From Gemmataceae bacterium (GTDB lineage: Bacteria > Planctomycetota > Planctomycetia > Gemmatales > Gemmataceae): DNA of 64,000 nt. The notes beneath the pieces are model-generated. The model was not told where the DNA came from, did not search any database, and saw only the letters and a list, made by a program, of their open reading frames with translations. The position numbers were made by a program, and so were the translations under genes. Below are positions 18,801-26,177 of the stretch, one piece after another; the stretch's first letter is position 1, and each line of letters opens with the position of its first letter. Location of the stretch: contig LR594584.1 in NCBI GenBank assembly GCA_901538445.1, positions 4,433,006 to 4,497,005 of the forward strand, in the 5' to 3' direction.

Positions 18801-19084
18801 GTCGTGAGGCCGAGGTCCGGCAAGTGGTGACGACCGACGGCCTGGTCGAGACGACGTGCATCGATACGCCCGCGAAGGACGGCCGACCCGCGAAGCTCGC
18901 GGTGCCGCTGGTGAACTGGGTCGGCGCGCCGCTCACGTCGCTGACGGTGACGGTCCGCGGCGTCGAGAACCCGGCGAAGGTGCGGAGCGTCGAGCGCGGC
19001 GAGCTGAAGTTCACGCAGGTGAAGGGCGGCATCCAGATCACCATGCCGCTCGACGTCGCGGATATGCTGTTGATCGACCGCTAA
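15845..19084 (+). CDS. Large secreted protein with GH42 trimerisation-like domain, function unknown
   Basis: ATG 15845 gives 1079 residues with a signal peptide (MPRSLLALAALLALASHAPA). No family is recognised for the N-terminal two thirds, which starts with a possible beta-sandwich (AEAEDFAVKSPGW) and includes a region with SYGDEMHLP and ALSMPWTEDYAW that could be a degenerate TIM barrel. Residues about 720-830 (VGLLLSSVDELV, YLALRHAQVPVDFLSEDDV, AVIYVTQQYV, WCEAGGTVVAMAGGGFF) resemble the beta-galactosidase trimerisation (GH42 middle) domain. It may be a glycoside hydrolase or a carbohydrate-binding derivative. It follows the PVC dehydrogenase in the same direction with a palindrome between them. 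Confidence 0.7.
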   Translation: MPRSLLALAALLALASHAPAQDKLPVRLIAEAEDFAVKSPGWKVVPYRDNYYACTFAVTFLSRMGCLGAPEQLDAGKTAVAETVVNVPYEDTYDVMARYEQPFQFSCEFTVEVEQGGKVLASLPCGRLNDPKIWGLNGHKRVPMERYSWSGTDNIVWQHPGTVKLAAGPATLRLVAAAQLENGKERVNAARRHVDVVCLTNDRAGIAAQAKANYLEFDGWLVQDGDLFVRFTNPADGLGPVVPVVAAFDQGQHSPYYVHVRDWPKTQVLKSGRVVSPTKYQIAGPRSEAVKPDQLAPVVEAPKGAVPDDQYLKPGEASGWVPLGNVCDALYHSQWFPQAQYKGKVEGLHLGLEFGVPDGKGGIKVVKDVTVKGTPAALSPVTFDVPGCAHPGADLAKAMAKRYWVPQVRTQKEALDWLNAEVAKFPKVGSVPKRMPVYGLMSFSGALGAFPAEAQQLAVALGDNTAVNAAGKKRELVAHWGDPSVAWIKKQEATRKGGFDDLAVVSYGDEMHLPAVPLKDDEFAAWLKAKGVAVEGAVKYTTDRKHPLYYYSQIAAKEKGGARYAEGTAYYRSKGVLTGANYSPHANFLVTEIDYVRPFKLKALSMPWTEDYAWQIADFSPQVTGYLLSGLRAGAKYDDLPVHMYVMPHSPGQIPSEFRQSFYTAMAHGAKMVNYFCATPSAVGNTENYLDTYDLPMWKMVHRCTHEAGVFEDYVLDGKVRPAKVGLLLSSVDELVTGVNNFSLALHNNERKALYLALRHAQVPVDFLSEDDVIDGRAKDYAVIYVTQQYVHSKCVDALQKWCEAGGTVVAMAGGGFFNEFQKENPAAAKLYGATGLKIDTDPNLVPKHLLKENQPFLPKHDLPRYEPVDAVQWNLGGLPKKGKEDVNQPSHVYNVPVIAWKQPLAVGDGTAVGTFKDGSPAVVVKKHGAGRAVLFGFLPGLAYLKHALPVRPVDRGASPESFAHFLPTGIATHLLARLVDDFLPRREAEVRQVVTTDGLVETTCIDTPAKDGRPAKLAVPLVNWVGAPLTSLTVTVRGVENPAKVRSVERGELKFTQVKGGIQITMPLDVADMLLIDR

Positions 19085-19098
19085 CGAGTCGGGGCCGC

Positions 19099-19353
19099 TC
19101 AGGCCGCGCCTGGCGTCGTGTCCTCGGAGAGCCGGCTTGTGCCCGCGGCGATGATCTGGTTGACGCTCTCGTGGTCGAACAGGTGCGGGACGCCGCCGGG
19201 CGCGACGAACACCGCGACCCCGTCGCGGACGACGAGCGCGTTCGCGTGATCGACCTCGAACCGCTCGCCACCATGAAGTTCGACCGTGAACACCCGGAAC
19301 GGGGTGCGGAGTTGCAGGACGCGGAGCGTGTTGTCGAAGTTCTCAACTGTCAC
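19099..19353 (-). CDS. Small conserved planctomycete-type hypothetical protein
   Basis: The GTG at 19353 is preceded by GGAGG at the right distance (five bases), giving 84 residues. An earlier GTG at 19365 is possible. The order LRTPFRVFTVELHGGERFEVDHANALVVRDG, read in pieces, resembles small planctomycete proteins of about 80 residues containing RPFxPFxLxLxDG followed by IxHPE. No function is assigned to that group. It is antisense-oriented between two plus-strand genes, with only 14 bp to the previous stop. Confidence 0.6.
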   Translation of the reverse strand: MTVENFDNTLRVLQLRTPFRVFTVELHGGERFEVDHANALVVRDGVAVFVAPGGVPHLFDHESVNQIIAAGTSRLSEDTTPGAA

Positions 19354-19447
19354 GGTGGCCTCCACTCTCCCGGGGGTACGATATACGCACGTTAATCGAC
19401 CGGAGATTGGACCGCAAGGCCGCACGCTATACCCCCAGGAGGCCCCC

Positions 19448-20710
19448 ATGTTCCTCTCCGTCGTCGCACTGACGCTCGCCGTCGCCGAGCAGCCGAAGGC
19501 CCCGTTCCCGTACGTGAGGGGGACGGCGCACCACGTTCTGCCGCACACGCACACCGACGAGTCCGGGTACTTCTCGCTGTGCGAGGGGAAGAACGGGAAG
19601 GTGTACGTCGGCACCGCGGCCTACGGGCTCAACGCCTACCTGATCGAGTTCGACCCGAAAACCGGCGCGCAGAAGGTGGTCGTGGACGTGAACCAGGTGT
19701 GCGGGCTGAAGACGTCCGAGAAGCCGACGTTCGCGGCACAGTCGAAGATCCACACGCGGAACTTCGTCGCGCCGTCGGGCAAGATCTACGTCGGCAGCAA
19801 GCAGGGCTACCGCCGCGGCAAGGACGACACGGCCGACTACCCCGGCGGTTACGTCATGGTGTTCGACCCCGAGACGGGGAAGACCGAGAACCTCGGCATC
19901 CCGTTCAAGGGGGAGGGCGTCAACGACGTGACCGCCGACGAGAAGACCGGGCTCGCGTACGTCGTGACGTGCGAGGACCACCACTGGATGGTCCTCGACC
20001 TGAAGACGAAGCAGTACCGCGAGCCGGACCCGAAGTTGCGGCTGACGGCCTACGCCCAGACGCTCATCGACGCGAAGGGCCGCGCGGTGGTTCTCACTCA
20101 AGACTTCAAGCTGGCGCGCTTCGACCCGGCGGCCGACAGGCTCGAAGTGCTCGACCTCGCCTCGGACGGCAAGGCGGTCGGCGCGGCCGGCGACAAACTC
20201 GGCCCGCCCTGCTGGGCTCTCGCGCCGGACGCGAAGGCCGCGTACCTAATCCGCATGTCGGACCCGACGCTGTTCCGCATCGACCTCGCGGCCGACGGCC
20301 CGAAGGTGCCGGTCGCCGACCTCGGCAAGTTGATCGACGGAAAGGGCCACGACAGCCGCGGGTCGCTCATCGTCGGGCACGACGGGCTCGTGTACGCGCT
20401 GGAGCGCGTCGACAACGCGACCAAGTTCGGCACCGGCTACCTGCACCACCTCGTGAGCTACGACCCGGCGACCAGGAAGGCCCGCGACCACGGCGTGCTG
20501 ACGGTCAAGAACGCCGACTGGTTCGACTTCGGCCCCGGCAAGGACGGCAAGCCGAAGCCGTGGAGCCACGGGTTCCACAAGCTCCCCGACGGCACGTTCA
20601 CGCCGCTGCACGCCCACATGGCGCTGGTGCAGGCGAGGGACGGCACGCTGTACGCCACGGTCATCTACCCGTTCACGCTGTTGCGGATCGACCCGGCCGA
20701 GTACAAATAG
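19448..20710 (+). CDS. Secreted beta-propeller-like protein
   Basis: ATG 19448, with AGGAGG just upstream, gives 420 residues. The N-terminus MFLSVVALTLAVAEQ is a short signal-like segment. Repeated blades are visible: GKVYVGTAAYG, GKIYVGSKQGY, GLAYVVTCEDHHWMVLDLKT, GLVYALERVD, GTLYATVIYPFTLLRID. Each blade has a [GK]xxYV start and a [VF]D-P or LDL edge, as in NHL/SMP-30-like propellers. Catalytic residues could not be identified. It is followed 34 bp later by a metal ABC permease gene, perhaps in the same transcript. Confidence 0.75.
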   Translation: MFLSVVALTLAVAEQPKAPFPYVRGTAHHVLPHTHTDESGYFSLCEGKNGKVYVGTAAYGLNAYLIEFDPKTGAQKVVVDVNQVCGLKTSEKPTFAAQSKIHTRNFVAPSGKIYVGSKQGYRRGKDDTADYPGGYVMVFDPETGKTENLGIPFKGEGVNDVTADEKTGLAYVVTCEDHHWMVLDLKTKQYREPDPKLRLTAYAQTLIDAKGRAVVLTQDFKLARFDPAADRLEVLDLASDGKAVGAAGDKLGPPCWALAPDAKAAYLIRMSDPTLFRIDLAADGPKVPVADLGKLIDGKGHDSRGSLIVGHDGLVYALERVDNATKFGTGYLHHLVSYDPATRKARDHGVLTVKNADWFDFGPGKDGKPKPWSHGFHKLPDGTFTPLHAHMALVQARDGTLYATVIYPFTLLRIDPAEYK

Positions 20711-20744
20711 CACGGCGCGGCGACCGGCCCCCGGCGAACCACCC

Positions 20745-21647
20745 ATGATTGACAGCGTGTTGTCACTGTTCGACGTTCCGGCCCTGTGGACGGTCGCGCC
20801 GGGCGCGGCCCTGCTGGGGGCCGCGGCCGGCGTGGTCGGGTGCTTCGCGGTGCTCCGGCGGCAGAGCCTCCAGGGCGACGTGGTGTCGCACGCGGCGCTG
20901 CCCGGGGTCGCGCTCGCGTTCCTCCTCGGCGGCCGGTCGCCACTGCTCCTCGTGCTCGGCGGGGCGGTCGCCGGGTGGGCGGCGCTCGTGCTCGTGGGCG
21001 TGATCGGCCGGCGGTCGCGGGTGCCCGAGGACGCGGCCCTCGGGGGCACGCTCGCGGTGTTCTTCGGGCTCGGGCTGGCGCTCCTGCGCGAGGCCCAGAG
21101 CACCCCCGGGGCCGGCGCGAACCCGCTCGACCGCTACCTGTTCGGCCAGGCCGCGAACCTCCGCGAGGGCGACCTGTGGGTGATCGGCGGCCTCGGGGCC
21201 GGCGTCGTGCTCGTCGTGGTGCTCGCCTGGACGCGCCTCAAGGTGCTCGCGTTCGACCCCGACTACGCGGCGAGCACCGGGCTCCCGGTCCGCGGCCTCG
21301 ACCTGCTGCTGACGACGCTCACGGTGGTCGCGGTCGTCATCGGGCTGAAGGCGGTCGGCATCGTCCTCATGACGGCGCTGCTGGTCGCGCCCGCGGCGGC
21401 CGCCCGGCAGTGGACGGACCGGCTCGGCGTCATGGTGCTGCTCGCGGCGGCGCTCGGCGCGGCGTCCGGCGCGGGCGGCACGTTCCTGGCGCACCACCTC
21501 GGGGTGCGGTACCGGGCCGGGGTGCCGACCGGGCCGACGATCGTGCTGGTCGCGAGCGCCTTCGTCGCGTTCTCGCTCGCGTTCGGCGCGGCCCGAGGGC
21601 TGGTGTGGAACCTGTGGCGGCGCGCCCCGGTCGCGGCCGGGCCGTGA
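20745..21647 (+). CDS. Metal ABC transporter permease, ABC-3 (ZnuB/MntB) family
   Basis: The 300-residue protein has about eight hydrophobic helices. The family signature is clear: VVGCFAVLRRQSLQGDVVSHAALPGVALAFLLGG near the N-terminus (in pieces), the loop LFGQAANLREGDLW, and the core VVAVVIGLKAVGIVLMTALLVAPAAAARQWTDRL, where ABC-3 permeases have VGxLLVxAxLIxPAAxA. These transport Zn, Mn or Fe chelated by a periplasmic binding protein. It is odd that neither the ATPase nor the binding protein is next to it; the neighbours are a propeller protein and an Ala-rich unknown. The ATPase may be encoded elsewhere. Confidence 0.9.
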   Translation: MIDSVLSLFDVPALWTVAPGAALLGAAAGVVGCFAVLRRQSLQGDVVSHAALPGVALAFLLGGRSPLLLVLGGAVAGWAALVLVGVIGRRSRVPEDAALGGTLAVFFGLGLALLREAQSTPGAGANPLDRYLFGQAANLREGDLWVIGGLGAGVVLVVVLAWTRLKVLAFDPDYAASTGLPVRGLDLLLTTLTVVAVVIGLKAVGIVLMTALLVAPAAAARQWTDRLGVMVLLAAALGAASGAGGTFLAHHLGVRYRAGVPTGPTIVLVASAFVAFSLAFGAARGLVWNLWRRAPVAAGP

Positions 21648-21744
21648 CGCCCCCCGCCGAAACCGCCCAACTTCTCGCGTCGGCCCCGGCGCGCGAGTAC
21701 AGTAGTGGGATACCTTCCGTCGTCCCCCACCCCGCTCCGGTCCC

Positions 21745-22710
21745 ATGACCCCCGACACGTTCCAGTCCGCGTACCGACAGGCGCTCGCGACGCTCGACGC
21801 CCAACTCGCCCGCCTGAACCGCGAGGTGGCCACGCTCGCGGCGGCGCACCCCGCCGACCCGGACGTGATCGCGTCGGCCGCCGCCCGCGCCCGGCAGGCG
21901 GCGGAGACGGTGACCGCCGCGGTGGCCGAGGCCGCCGCGGCGGTCGGCGACCCGGCCCCGACGTGGGGCGGCCGCGACGAACTGGACGCGGCCGCCGCCC
22001 GGCTCACCGAGAAGCTCAAGGCGAGCGCCGGGAACGCCCGCCGCACCCGGCTCCGGGCGATCGCCGGGTCGCTCCTCGTGGCCCAGGTGCTGCACCCGCG
22101 GTGGAAGAAGGTGGTGCCGGCGCTCGACGCGCTGCGGCTCAAGGCGGCGGCCCAGTTGCAGGAGGCCGCGGGCGCGGCCGACCCGCCCGACCTCCCCGGC
22201 CCGGCCGACGGCGGCGCGTGGCTCGCCTGGGCCTGGGAGCTCCCGATGCAGGAGGTCGAACAGGCGCTCGCGTCGGTGCGGGCGGCCGTCCCGGCGCTGG
22301 TGGACGTGGTGCTGGAGATCGACCCCGGGCACTGGGTCGTGACGCCGGAGGCCGAGGCCGAGGCCGTCGCGGAGGCGGTCGCCGAGGCCGAGGCGGTCGC
22401 CGTCCCGGACGCGGCCGCGGTGCCGCGGGGCGACTCGCTGTCCGACGTGCTCATGGCGCAGGTCGCGGTTCCGCCCTCGGCCGACGGCGCGTCGTCGATC
22501 CTGTCCGGCGACGCGGTGCCGATCGCCGACGCGCTGTCGTCCGGCTCGGTGCTCCCGAGCGAGTCGTGGATCGGGGCGAACTCGGCCCCGGGGCTCCGGC
22601 CGCTGTCGAGTACCGACGACTCGTCGGTGCTCCCCGGCCCGCCCCGGATGAAGCCCCGCAACAACCTCCCCGAGTTGCCCAAGCCCGACCCGTTCAAGGA
22701 CAAGAAGTAG
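21745..22710 (+). CDS. Ala-rich hypothetical protein
   Basis: The 321-residue product has no recognised family. Residues 1-220 are predicted largely helical and Ala-rich (MTPDTFQSAYRQALATLDAQ, then repeated A/E/R heptad-like runs), likely coiled coil. A low-complexity stretch of A-E-V repeats follows (about 207-228) and then a Ser/Asp-rich tail (LSDVLMAQVAVPPS, SILSGDAVP, LPKPDPFKDKK). No signal peptide or membrane helix, so probably cytoplasmic. Coding is supported by codon structure, the ATG start and position between co-directional genes. Confidence 0.65.
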   Translation: MTPDTFQSAYRQALATLDAQLARLNREVATLAAAHPADPDVIASAAARARQAAETVTAAVAEAAAAVGDPAPTWGGRDELDAAAARLTEKLKASAGNARRTRLRAIAGSLLVAQVLHPRWKKVVPALDALRLKAAAQLQEAAGAADPPDLPGPADGGAWLAWAWELPMQEVEQALASVRAAVPALVDVVLEIDPGHWVVTPEAEAEAVAEAVAEAEAVAVPDAAAVPRGDSLSDVLMAQVAVPPSADGASSILSGDAVPIADALSSGSVLPSESWIGANSAPGLRPLSSTDDSSVLPGPPRMKPRNNLPELPKPDPFKDKK

Positions 22711-22729
22711 CGCCCCGCGGAACGCGAAG

Positions 22730-22757
22730 GGGGCGGGAGACACGCGTCCCCCGCCCC
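22730..22757. terminator. Hairpin between convergent genes
   Basis: GGGGCGGG (22730-22737) pairs with CCCGCCCC (22750-22757) across a 12-nt loop, 20 bp after the Ala-rich gene stop and 28 bp after the stop of the opposing DUF11 gene. The position suits a bidirectional terminator; there is no U-tract. Confidence 0.5.
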
Positions 22758-22784
22758 GGTTCGGTCACCTCATTAGGCACCCAC

Positions 22785-24365
22785 TCACCGCACCTTCGCC
22801 TTGAACTTGATGACCCCGGACTGCCCCGGGAGCAGCGTGCCGGGCAGCTCCCACCGCAGCGCCAGCGACCCGGCCTCGTTCTCCGAACTGGAGAAGTTCG
22901 ACGGGCGGTCCGTCTGGGCCGACCCGGGGACGTACTCGAGCCGCCCGCTCAGGCTGTCGCTGATGACGATGTCGGTCGCGGCCTTGGTGCCGGTGTTCGC
23001 GTACTTGATGACCACCGTCACCACGTCGCCGACCTGCTTCGGCCCCGCCGGGTCGATCACCTTCGTCACCGTCAGCGGGCACAGCGTCGGGTACGCGGTG
23101 AGTTGCTCGGGCTCGACGTAGGTGCCCTCCACCTTCACCCCGAACACCTGGGCCACCGCGGCCGGCTTGTTCATCCCGATCAGGACGCCCACGCCGACCC
23201 GGCCCACGTAGGCCATCGGGCGGACCCGGCCGACGAACTCGTTCGCCTTGTCGCGGCCGATCTCGGTCAGCACCGGGACGCGCTCGAGGAGCCCGGCCGG
23301 CCGCAACTCGCCGACGTGGCCGGCCAGCCCGATCCGCAGGTCGAACCCGGCCGGGACCAGCTCCACCTTGCGGATGATGTACCGCGGGGCGCAGATGCAC
23401 GCCGGGCACGACGTGGTCACCTTCCGCTTGCCGCCCATCGTGAACTCGACGCCCACGTCGGTCGCGTTCAGCCCGTACAGCCGGCCCTCGGCCCCGATGC
23501 CCATGAAGTCCTTGCGGTCGTCGCCGTTCAGGAGGCACTCCTCCTTCGGGGGCCGCGGCCCGAGGATCGGGTCGAACAGCGGGACGCCCCAGAACGGGAA
23601 CACGGGCGGCAGCGGCGGAGCCTGCAGGTACTTCTCACCGGGGAACAGGATCGTCCCCGGCACCGCGGTCGTGACCAGTTCCTCGGGCGACGGCTTGCGG
23701 TTCCCGAGCCGCACGATCGCCATGAGCCGCCCGTTCTCGCGGGCCGCCTGGAGCGCGAGCTTCTCGGAGTCCTCGGGCACCTCGATGGGCGCGTCGGCGG
23801 TCGTCTCGGCCGGGATCGCCTTCTCGGGGTCCTCGAGGTAGATGACCTTGGTGACCACCGCCCCCTCGAGCGCCCGTGCAATGTCGGCCGGCGCGAAGAG
23901 CAGCGGGATCGGGTAGTCCATGTACTTCATCCCGGCCCGCGGGACGAGCACGCCGCGGAGCTCGACCTCCGGGTACAGCGTCTGGCCCGGGGCGTACGGG
24001 AGGTTCGTCAGCGCGAACCGGTACACGTACCCGGGCCGCAGCCCGAGGACCGCCGGCGCGTCGTACATCTTCGCCAGCGGCGACCCGGGGAACGCGGTGA
24101 CGCGGGTGCCCTTGGGGGCGAGGAACTTGGCGGCGACGAGCGGGGCCGGGGCGGGCAGCGCCGCGGGGGCGTGGCCCGTGCCCATCACCGGCAGCGCGCC
24201 GACCGCGGCGACCGCACCGGGCGGCCCCATCCCCGGGACCGGGTAGATGCCGGCGGTCCCGCTCGCCTGCCGGATCGCGGGCGCGGGCGGCTGCGGGACG
24301 GGCGGGGCCGCGGGCGGGCCGCCGAGTGCCAGCGACCCCAACAGGGGAAGGACTCCGACGTGCAT
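22785..24365 (-). CDS. Secreted DUF11-domain protein
   Basis: The 526-residue product has a short hydrophobic N-terminus (MHVGVLPLLGSLALGG), then a Pro-rich stretch containing PGMGPPGAVAAVGAL (about 44-58), a middle region rich in beta structure (YVYRFALTNLPYAPGQTLYPEVEL at about 110-135, in pieces) and, from about 425, a DUF11 repeat (DVVTVVIKYANTGTKAATD, LEYVPGS, LRWELPGTLLPGQ, FKAKVR). DUF11 domains are Ig-like and occur in surface proteins. A Cys cluster SCPACICAP near residue 325 is unusual. It shares the Pro/Gly motif and the YRL-LP-PG-YP block with the next gene upstream, so the two are probably paralogues that diverged. Confidence 0.8.
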   Translation of the reverse strand: MHVGVLPLLGSLALGGPPAAPPVPQPPAPAIRQASGTAGIYPVPGMGPPGAVAAVGALPVMGTGHAPAALPAPAPLVAAKFLAPKGTRVTAFPGSPLAKMYDAPAVLGLRPGYVYRFALTNLPYAPGQTLYPEVELRGVLVPRAGMKYMDYPIPLLFAPADIARALEGAVVTKVIYLEDPEKAIPAETTADAPIEVPEDSEKLALQAARENGRLMAIVRLGNRKPSPEELVTTAVPGTILFPGEKYLQAPPLPPVFPFWGVPLFDPILGPRPPKEECLLNGDDRKDFMGIGAEGRLYGLNATDVGVEFTMGGKRKVTTSCPACICAPRYIIRKVELVPAGFDLRIGLAGHVGELRPAGLLERVPVLTEIGRDKANEFVGRVRPMAYVGRVGVGVLIGMNKPAAVAQVFGVKVEGTYVEPEQLTAYPTLCPLTVTKVIDPAGPKQVGDVVTVVIKYANTGTKAATDIVISDSLSGRLEYVPGSAQTDRPSNFSSSENEAGSLALRWELPGTLLPGQSGVIKFKAKVR

Positions 24366-24394
24366 GGCAGATCCCGGTTAAGTGGCTTCGGACT

Positions 24395-24452
24395 GGTGGC
24401 ACAGGCCTCTGGCCTGTGCGCCCGGGAACACAGGCCAGAGGCCTGTGCCACC
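24395..24452. repeat. Perfect palindrome with GGCACAGGCC arms
   Basis: Perfect 24-bp arms (24395-24418 and 24429-24452) begin GGTGGCACAGGCC; each arm holds a second small palindrome around AGGCCTCTGGCCT. It lies 84 bp downstream of the lipoprotein stop (minus strand) and 29 bp upstream of the DUF11 gene start, within the 24366-24536 gap. Confidence 0.85.
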
Positions 24453-24536
24453 AAACACCGGGTCTTGAAGCCGTTCTGAGTGACAAGAGCCCACGGACCG
24501 CGTGATCCGTGGGCTCGTAAGGTTCGTCCCGTCAAC

Positions 24537-25739
24537 TCACTTGATCGGCGGCAGCGTCGCGGGCGGGGCCGACGGCAGGGCCTGCGGGGCGGCCGGCGAC
24601 TTCGGGGCCTGCGGGAGCAGCATCTGCGGGGTCCCCACGCTGCTCGTGCCCGCGGGGTACTCCGGGGCCGTCGGGGCCGGGGGCGGCATCGCGCCCGGGA
24701 CCGCGCCCGGCGGGAGCGCGCCCGGCGGGAGCGCCATGAACCCGCCCGGGGGGGCGTTCATGACCGGCGACACGCGGTTCTCCAGGTCGATGTTACCGAG
24801 CCGGATGATCGCGAGCACCGAGCCCTTCCGCTGCGCCTCGGCGACCGGGTCGATGCCCGGCTCGAGCCGCGTCGAGTTGACCTCTTCCGCACCGGCGACC
24901 GACAGGAAGTCCTGGTTGTCGCGGTCCGGCAGGTAGATCACCTTCACGACCAGGTTGCCCGACACCGCGTGGTCGAAGTCGTCGTTCGTGAACGTGACCG
25001 GCACGCACGCGTGGGCCAGGAACTGGATCGTCTTCGGGTTCGCGGCCGACACCTCGAGCGTCGGGTAGAACGCCTTGCCGGGGTGGTTCGGCAGGATCTG
25101 GGTGAGCCGCAGGCGGTACACCTGGCCCTGGGTGAAGTTGTACTCCTTCGGGGCGGTGAGGCCGCTCGCCTCGTCGTTGAACCCGCCGCCCGGGAGCTGC
25201 CACGTCACCTTCATGCCGGCCGGGCTGGTGAACTTGACCGACGCGCGGCCGTTCGGGATGCCCTGGCCGCCGCCGGCCCCCAGCGCGCCGACCGCGGCGA
25301 CCGCACCGGGCGGCCCCATGCCGGGGGTCGGGTAGATGCCGCCGGGCATCTGCGGGGGCACCGTCGGGCCGCACCCGCCGGGGCCGCACCCGCCGCCGAA
25401 GTTCGCCTGCTGGATGCCGCCGGCGGCTGACTTCCCGGTCCACGCGGCCGAGGTCGCGGTGCCCGGCACGTGGGCCGCGTACCCCGCCGTCTGGACGCCC
25501 GTGGTGCCGGGCGGCGTGTACTTCCGGAACATCGCCGTGGGCTGGGACGCCGGCGCGCCGGGCATCGAGCCCCGGGCCATCACCGGCTCGCCCTGCGGCC
25601 CCTGGTACCCGGTGACCTGGCTCCCGCGGCTGACGGTGCCGAAGCCCCCGGCCGCCTCCTTGGGTGCCGTCCCGCCGGGGGCGACGCACCCGCCGCCGAA
25701 CCCGGCCAACAATGCCAACGTGGTTGCGGTCCGCTTCAT
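24537..25739 (-). CDS. Lipoprotein sharing a motif with its DUF11 neighbour
   Basis: The 400-residue product starts MKRTATTLALLAGFGGGC, a signal peptide with a lipobox-like end (Cys18). A Gly/Pro/Ala-rich segment holds CGPGGCGPTVPP and PGMGPPGAVAAVGAL, the same 15 residues as in the DUF11 protein. A middle domain (VYRLRLTQILPNHPGKAFYP, FLAHACVPVTFTNDDF, LVVKVIYLPD) matches the middle of that neighbour but the DUF11 repeat is missing. The C-terminus is Pro-rich low complexity. An outer-membrane or surface role is likely; function is not known. Confidence 0.75.
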   Translation of the reverse strand: MKRTATTLALLAGFGGGCVAPGGTAPKEAAGGFGTVSRGSQVTGYQGPQGEPVMARGSMPGAPASQPTAMFRKYTPPGTTGVQTAGYAAHVPGTATSAAWTGKSAAGGIQQANFGGGCGPGGCGPTVPPQMPGGIYPTPGMGPPGAVAAVGALGAGGGQGIPNGRASVKFTSPAGMKVTWQLPGGGFNDEASGLTAPKEYNFTQGQVYRLRLTQILPNHPGKAFYPTLEVSAANPKTIQFLAHACVPVTFTNDDFDHAVSGNLVVKVIYLPDRDNQDFLSVAGAEEVNSTRLEPGIDPVAEAQRKGSVLAIIRLGNIDLENRVSPVMNAPPGGFMALPPGALPPGAVPGAMPPPAPTAPEYPAGTSSVGTPQMLLPQAPKSPAAPQALPSAPPATLPPIK

Positions 25740-25817
25740 GTGTTCCCCCCGACTCGTTCGATTCGATCACGTCAGGAGAGTTTTCGGCACCCGCACAGTC
25801 GGAACTTTCATCAAAGT

Positions 25818-26061
25818 GGTGAGTGGTGAGTGGGCAGTGGCAAGCTGGGGAGAGCCGCGGGGTGCGACCCTCGTCTCCTCGTCACATCCGCTCCGCGGTG
25901 TGACGCCTCTTCGGCCGCTCCGCGGCTCCCACCTGGACCGGCAGGGCCGCACCGGGTGTTCCCCGACGCCTCCGACATGCGGACGCAGCAGGCCGCGGAG
26001 CGGCCGAAGACGCATCGCACCGCAGAGCGGTGCGACGAGGAGCACCCACTCACTACTCACC
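25818..26061. repeat. Composite palindrome in a divergent upstream region
   Basis: Outer 17-bp arms (25818-25834, GGTGAGTGGTGAGTGGG; 26045-26061) differ at one base. Inner arms CTTCGGCCGCTCCGCGG and its complement lie near 25912 and 26000. It fills most of the 438-bp gap 25740-26177 between the divergent lipoprotein and VWA genes and is the only large palindrome here not next to a stop codon. The remaining 116 bp before the VWA gene should hold its promoter. Confidence 0.75.
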
Positions 26062-26177
26062 CAATCCCGCCGTTACCCAGAAGTTACAGCACGCGCAATC
26101 CCTCGCAGTTACAATCGCGTCGGAAGGGTGTGGCTCGCTCGACCCCGTTGCCCACCGTTCTCTCAGGAGGCCGTCGA

